DNA of 64,000 bases from Dactylorhiza incarnata. Lineage: Eukaryota; Streptophyta; Magnoliopsida; Asparagales; Orchidaceae. The notes under the pieces were generated by a model. It ran no database searches and was not told where the DNA came from. It saw nothing but the letters and a program-made list of their open reading frames with translations. Shown here in pieces: positions 61,878 to 64,000 of the stretch. The stretch lies in assembly GCA_033032865.1 (NCBI GenBank), contig JAWHQI010000075.1, positions 1,674,001 to 1,738,000 on the forward strand. Reading direction: 5' to 3'. Both the position numbers and the translations under genes were made by a program. Position 1 is the stretch's first letter. The number at the start of each line of letters is the position of its first letter.

Positions 61878-63178
61878 TGAAAGTGCACAGTTAGCCTCAC
61901 TAGAATTCTCTAGGGGGGGGGGTGAATAGAGATTTAAAAATATTTTGTGCAAAGTTAATAAATATATATATATATATATATGTGTGTGTAATATTCACAG
62001 ATTTAAGCTTCCCACACACCAACAAGAATTAAGCAAAAGAAATAGCAAAAAGAAAATCACAGCACAACACAAAGAAATATAGTAGTTCCCCAAACTTTGT
62101 GTAGTCCACTCTTCTACCCCATTGGTAGGAATTCACTATCTTGCACTGAGTCTTTTGATAAGGAGACTCTTAGAACCAGCCTGAGTCTTTTGATAAGGAG
62201 ACTCTTAGAACCACTAAAACTGAATTTTTTGAAGAGAGATTCTAAAAACTCTTTTACACAATTTGAAAATGAAATAAGAAGAAGAAGAAGAAGTAGAAGA
62301 GAAACAATTGAAGCAAGAAAGAATCTTCTTCCTAGCAAGAAGATTAGAAGCACAAGTATAGTGAATTTGAAATCTCTCTTCTATAGGGAGAAGGAGATTG
62401 TAAGCCTTTCTCTTTTTCAATGAGAGCTTTCAGAAATTGCAGCAGTATGGCTTCAGAAGAAAGAGAAGAGAGCTTTTTCTTGCTGCAGCACTGTTTCACT
62501 TTTCTCTTGGGAGCTTTTCCTCTTTTTTAAAATAGATGGAGTAGGTTGTCTATCCTGTCTTTTCCGACCTCCTTGAGTATTTATAGCTCTGTTTATTCAA
62601 ATAATGCTATAGGAGAATAATCAATTAACAGACAGAGAAATAGTAAGAGAGAAAAGCTTCCATAATCATTATATCTGAAGAAGGAAAGAAATCATTCTGT
62701 GTTCAAATAATGTCCATAATAATCTCAATCAAATTAGCCAAGAATCATTTAGAAGGAAAGATTGATTCAGAATGGCTAGAAAAGAATAATATAATTCCAT
62801 AAAATTCAGATCTACAGAAAGAAGGAATGAGATCTGGCGTATTTTTGAATCTGTCATAGAAATCAATGTGCGTCGATTACTATTCGACGTAAGCGTCGAT
62901 TTCAGCTTGGCTAGACGTCGAGAAGAAAATATGGAAAGAGTGTTGACAGAGGTGCGTCGACTTTACTAGGTGCGTCGACTAGAAATCAGAGTAACGTTGA
63001 CTTAGGTTACGTCGAATTCTGTTTAGAATTACTTCGATTCATTTTGAGAAGAACGTCGACTGCACTTCGACGTTGCGTCGATTACTATTCGACGCATGTT
63101 TTACTCAAACCAATTTTCTACTATGATAACTCATTTTCTACTCATTTCAAGGGGTTAAGATAAATTAATTTCCCAACA
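61878..63178 (-). repeat. Element F 3' LTR
   Basis: 1301 bp, about 80% similar by eye to the G LTR. It starts TGAAAGTGCACAGTTAGC and ends TTCCCAACA. It has two copies of the 37-bp unit (three in G), a TA dinucleotide run near 61962-61980, and the CGTCGA array at 62860-63100. Confidence 0.88.
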
Positions 63179-63405
63179 ATCTCCCCCTATTTGTCTTAAC
63201 CTTGATCAGAGAGAAATTTTTACCTTTTGTCTAAGGAATTAAAGAAATTTGTCAATCATTCATCAGAAGAGAAATAGAAACATAAATCATATAAACAAGC
63301 TATTTGTACAGATCAATTAGTACCTAAGCATTTAAAGAGTATATTAAAATTGTTCAAAATGTCACTTAGGAGGAGTAGGAGGAGTTTTTCTCTTCCTAGA
63401 GAATA

Positions 63406-64000
63406 CTACAGGATTTTTCTAGAGATTGTAGTAGGATGTTCATTCAGCTCCACCTGAGTTAAGGCAGTCTGCTCCCACTGAGATGGAACTTCCTTTATGC
63501 CTTCTTTGTCTGCTTCTTCAGCTTCTTTCCCAGCTCCTGCTTCAGCTAAAACAACATCTGGCTCCCCCTGAGCTTCAGCTTCTTTTTCTTTCTCACTTTC
63601 AGCCACACCTTCAACTTTAGCTTCCTTTTCAACTTCTTTCTCTACTCTACTTGCCTCCCCTTGAAAGAGAACTACTTGTTGTGCAGCTTCTCTTGCTATA
63701 TTGAGTACATCTGTTATTTGTTCTGCAGTATGCAGCTCAGGTACTATTTCATTCCCAAGGATTTTAAGCAGAGCAAGACTATCAGATTTTGAAGTAGGAG
63801 GGGATTTGTGTGAGTGAGATTTGTGACTTGATAGCTGTTCTTCATCTAACTTCTCCCCCTTCTTGGCCTTCTTAGCCAAGGAGGTTAAGAAAGACTTGGT
63901 CACCCTAGAGGAAGAAACAGAGGACTTCAAGCATTGCACAAAGGCATTGACCCTATTTATTTGGGTTTGCATGTACATGATGGAGGAGTGAAGTTGGGAG
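63406..64000 (-). CDS. Element F accessory 3' ORF, C-terminal part
   Basis: Minus-strand open frame of at least 190 codons ending at 63406 and still open at the window edge. A basic segment (KSFLTSLAKKAKKGEK), a His/Ser/Lys segment (SSHKSHSHKSPPTSK), a helical part (IVPELHTAEQITDVLNIARE) and a long Glu/Ala/Lys-rich coil (EKEVEKEAKVEGVAESEKEK) are visible. It occupies the place of the G accessory ORF but the sequences do not match by eye. No known domain, signal peptide or membrane segment. As in G, AGGGGGAG tracts sit inside the coding sequence. Confidence 0.55.
   Translation of the reverse strand, partial: SQLHSSIMYMQTQINRVNAFVQCLKSSVSSSRVTKSFLTSLAKKAKKGEKLDEEQLSSHKSHSHKSPPTSKSDSLALLKILGNEIVPELHTAEQITDVLNIAREAAQQVVLFQGEASRVEKEVEKEAKVEGVAESEKEKEAEAQGEPDVVLAEAGAGKEAEEADKEGIKEVPSQWEQTALTQVELNEHPTTISRKIL

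Larger units (their letters stand above)
61878..64000 (-). mobile_element. Element F: relative of G, continues past the window
   Basis: A left LTR (61878-63178) is followed by the same AGGGGGAGAT tract as G and an accessory ORF. The left flank 61873-61877 (AACCT) should be its target-site duplication. Pol lies outside the window. Confidence 0.85.

Noticed and set aside
61962..61990. TA/TG dinucleotide run as a regulatory site
   Set aside because: A simple microsatellite in the F LTR; variable in length in the G LTRs.

Overview
This window is plant (angiosperm) nuclear DNA built almost entirely of nested LTR retrotransposons. I found no convincing host gene, no rRNA or tRNA gene, and nothing prokaryotic. 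The plant assignment rests on Athila/Tat-type Ty3/gypsy pol and an ATHILA-type ORF, Sirevirus-type Ty1/copia elements, a tRNA-Asp primer site, and Cassandra-like sequence carrying 5S rDNA. I cannot name the species. Letters below are labels used only in this answer.

Layout. 1-475: three copies of a 158-159 bp tandem repeat. Element T (+, Tat-lineage gypsy, old and full of stops): pol at 578-2745 and 9843-11425, a 98-bp tandem array at 11520-12588 and 32518-32690, then a 3' region with an antisense exon (35157-35492). T is split by three insertions. Element A (+, 2746-9842, TSD CAATC) is a gag-only Athila-like element, with a 1.2-kb TG...CA insertion (8008-9240, TSD CGATC) in its right LTR. 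Element H (-, 12589-32517, TSD GATCC) is a Sirevirus-type copia whose 3' LTR holds G (-, 13833-24181, TSD GTTAA), a younger, nearly complete copia element with an extra 3' ORF. A 1.8-kb palindromic Cassandra-like composite (33034-34850, TSD TGCGA) carries six 5S-derived segments.

Next come B (+, 35611-43342), a gag-only Sirevirus-type element with a chimeric left end; D (-, 43343 to about 57063), an Athila element with the integrase end and an ATHILA/env-like ORF, split by C (+, 44754-52726, TSD GCGTA/GCGTG), a second gag-only element; K (-, about 57064-59711), a copia fragment; E (+, 59712-61877), a third gag-only copy; and F (-, 61878 to the window end), a relative of G.

How it works together. 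The autonomous elements (T, D, G, H) once encoded gag-pol; A, B, C and E keep LTRs, primer sites and a gag-like ORF but no pol, so they would depend on enzymes from relatives. The notable signals are non-coding. (1) In two unrelated elements (D gypsy, G copia) the family-specific CpG palindrome array plus TATA box of the LTR promoter recurs directly upstream of the accessory 3' ORF, which suggests a second promoter. (2) An 88-nt block with a covarying hairpin is shared by the gypsy elements A and D and the copia elements B and C. (3) Two other hairpin families, in Sirevirus and Athila 3' non-coding regions, show compensatory stem changes. (4) The 5S-bearing composite is an unusual alternating palindrome bounded by one target-site duplication. 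Lineage names come from motifs recognised by eye; no database search was possible.
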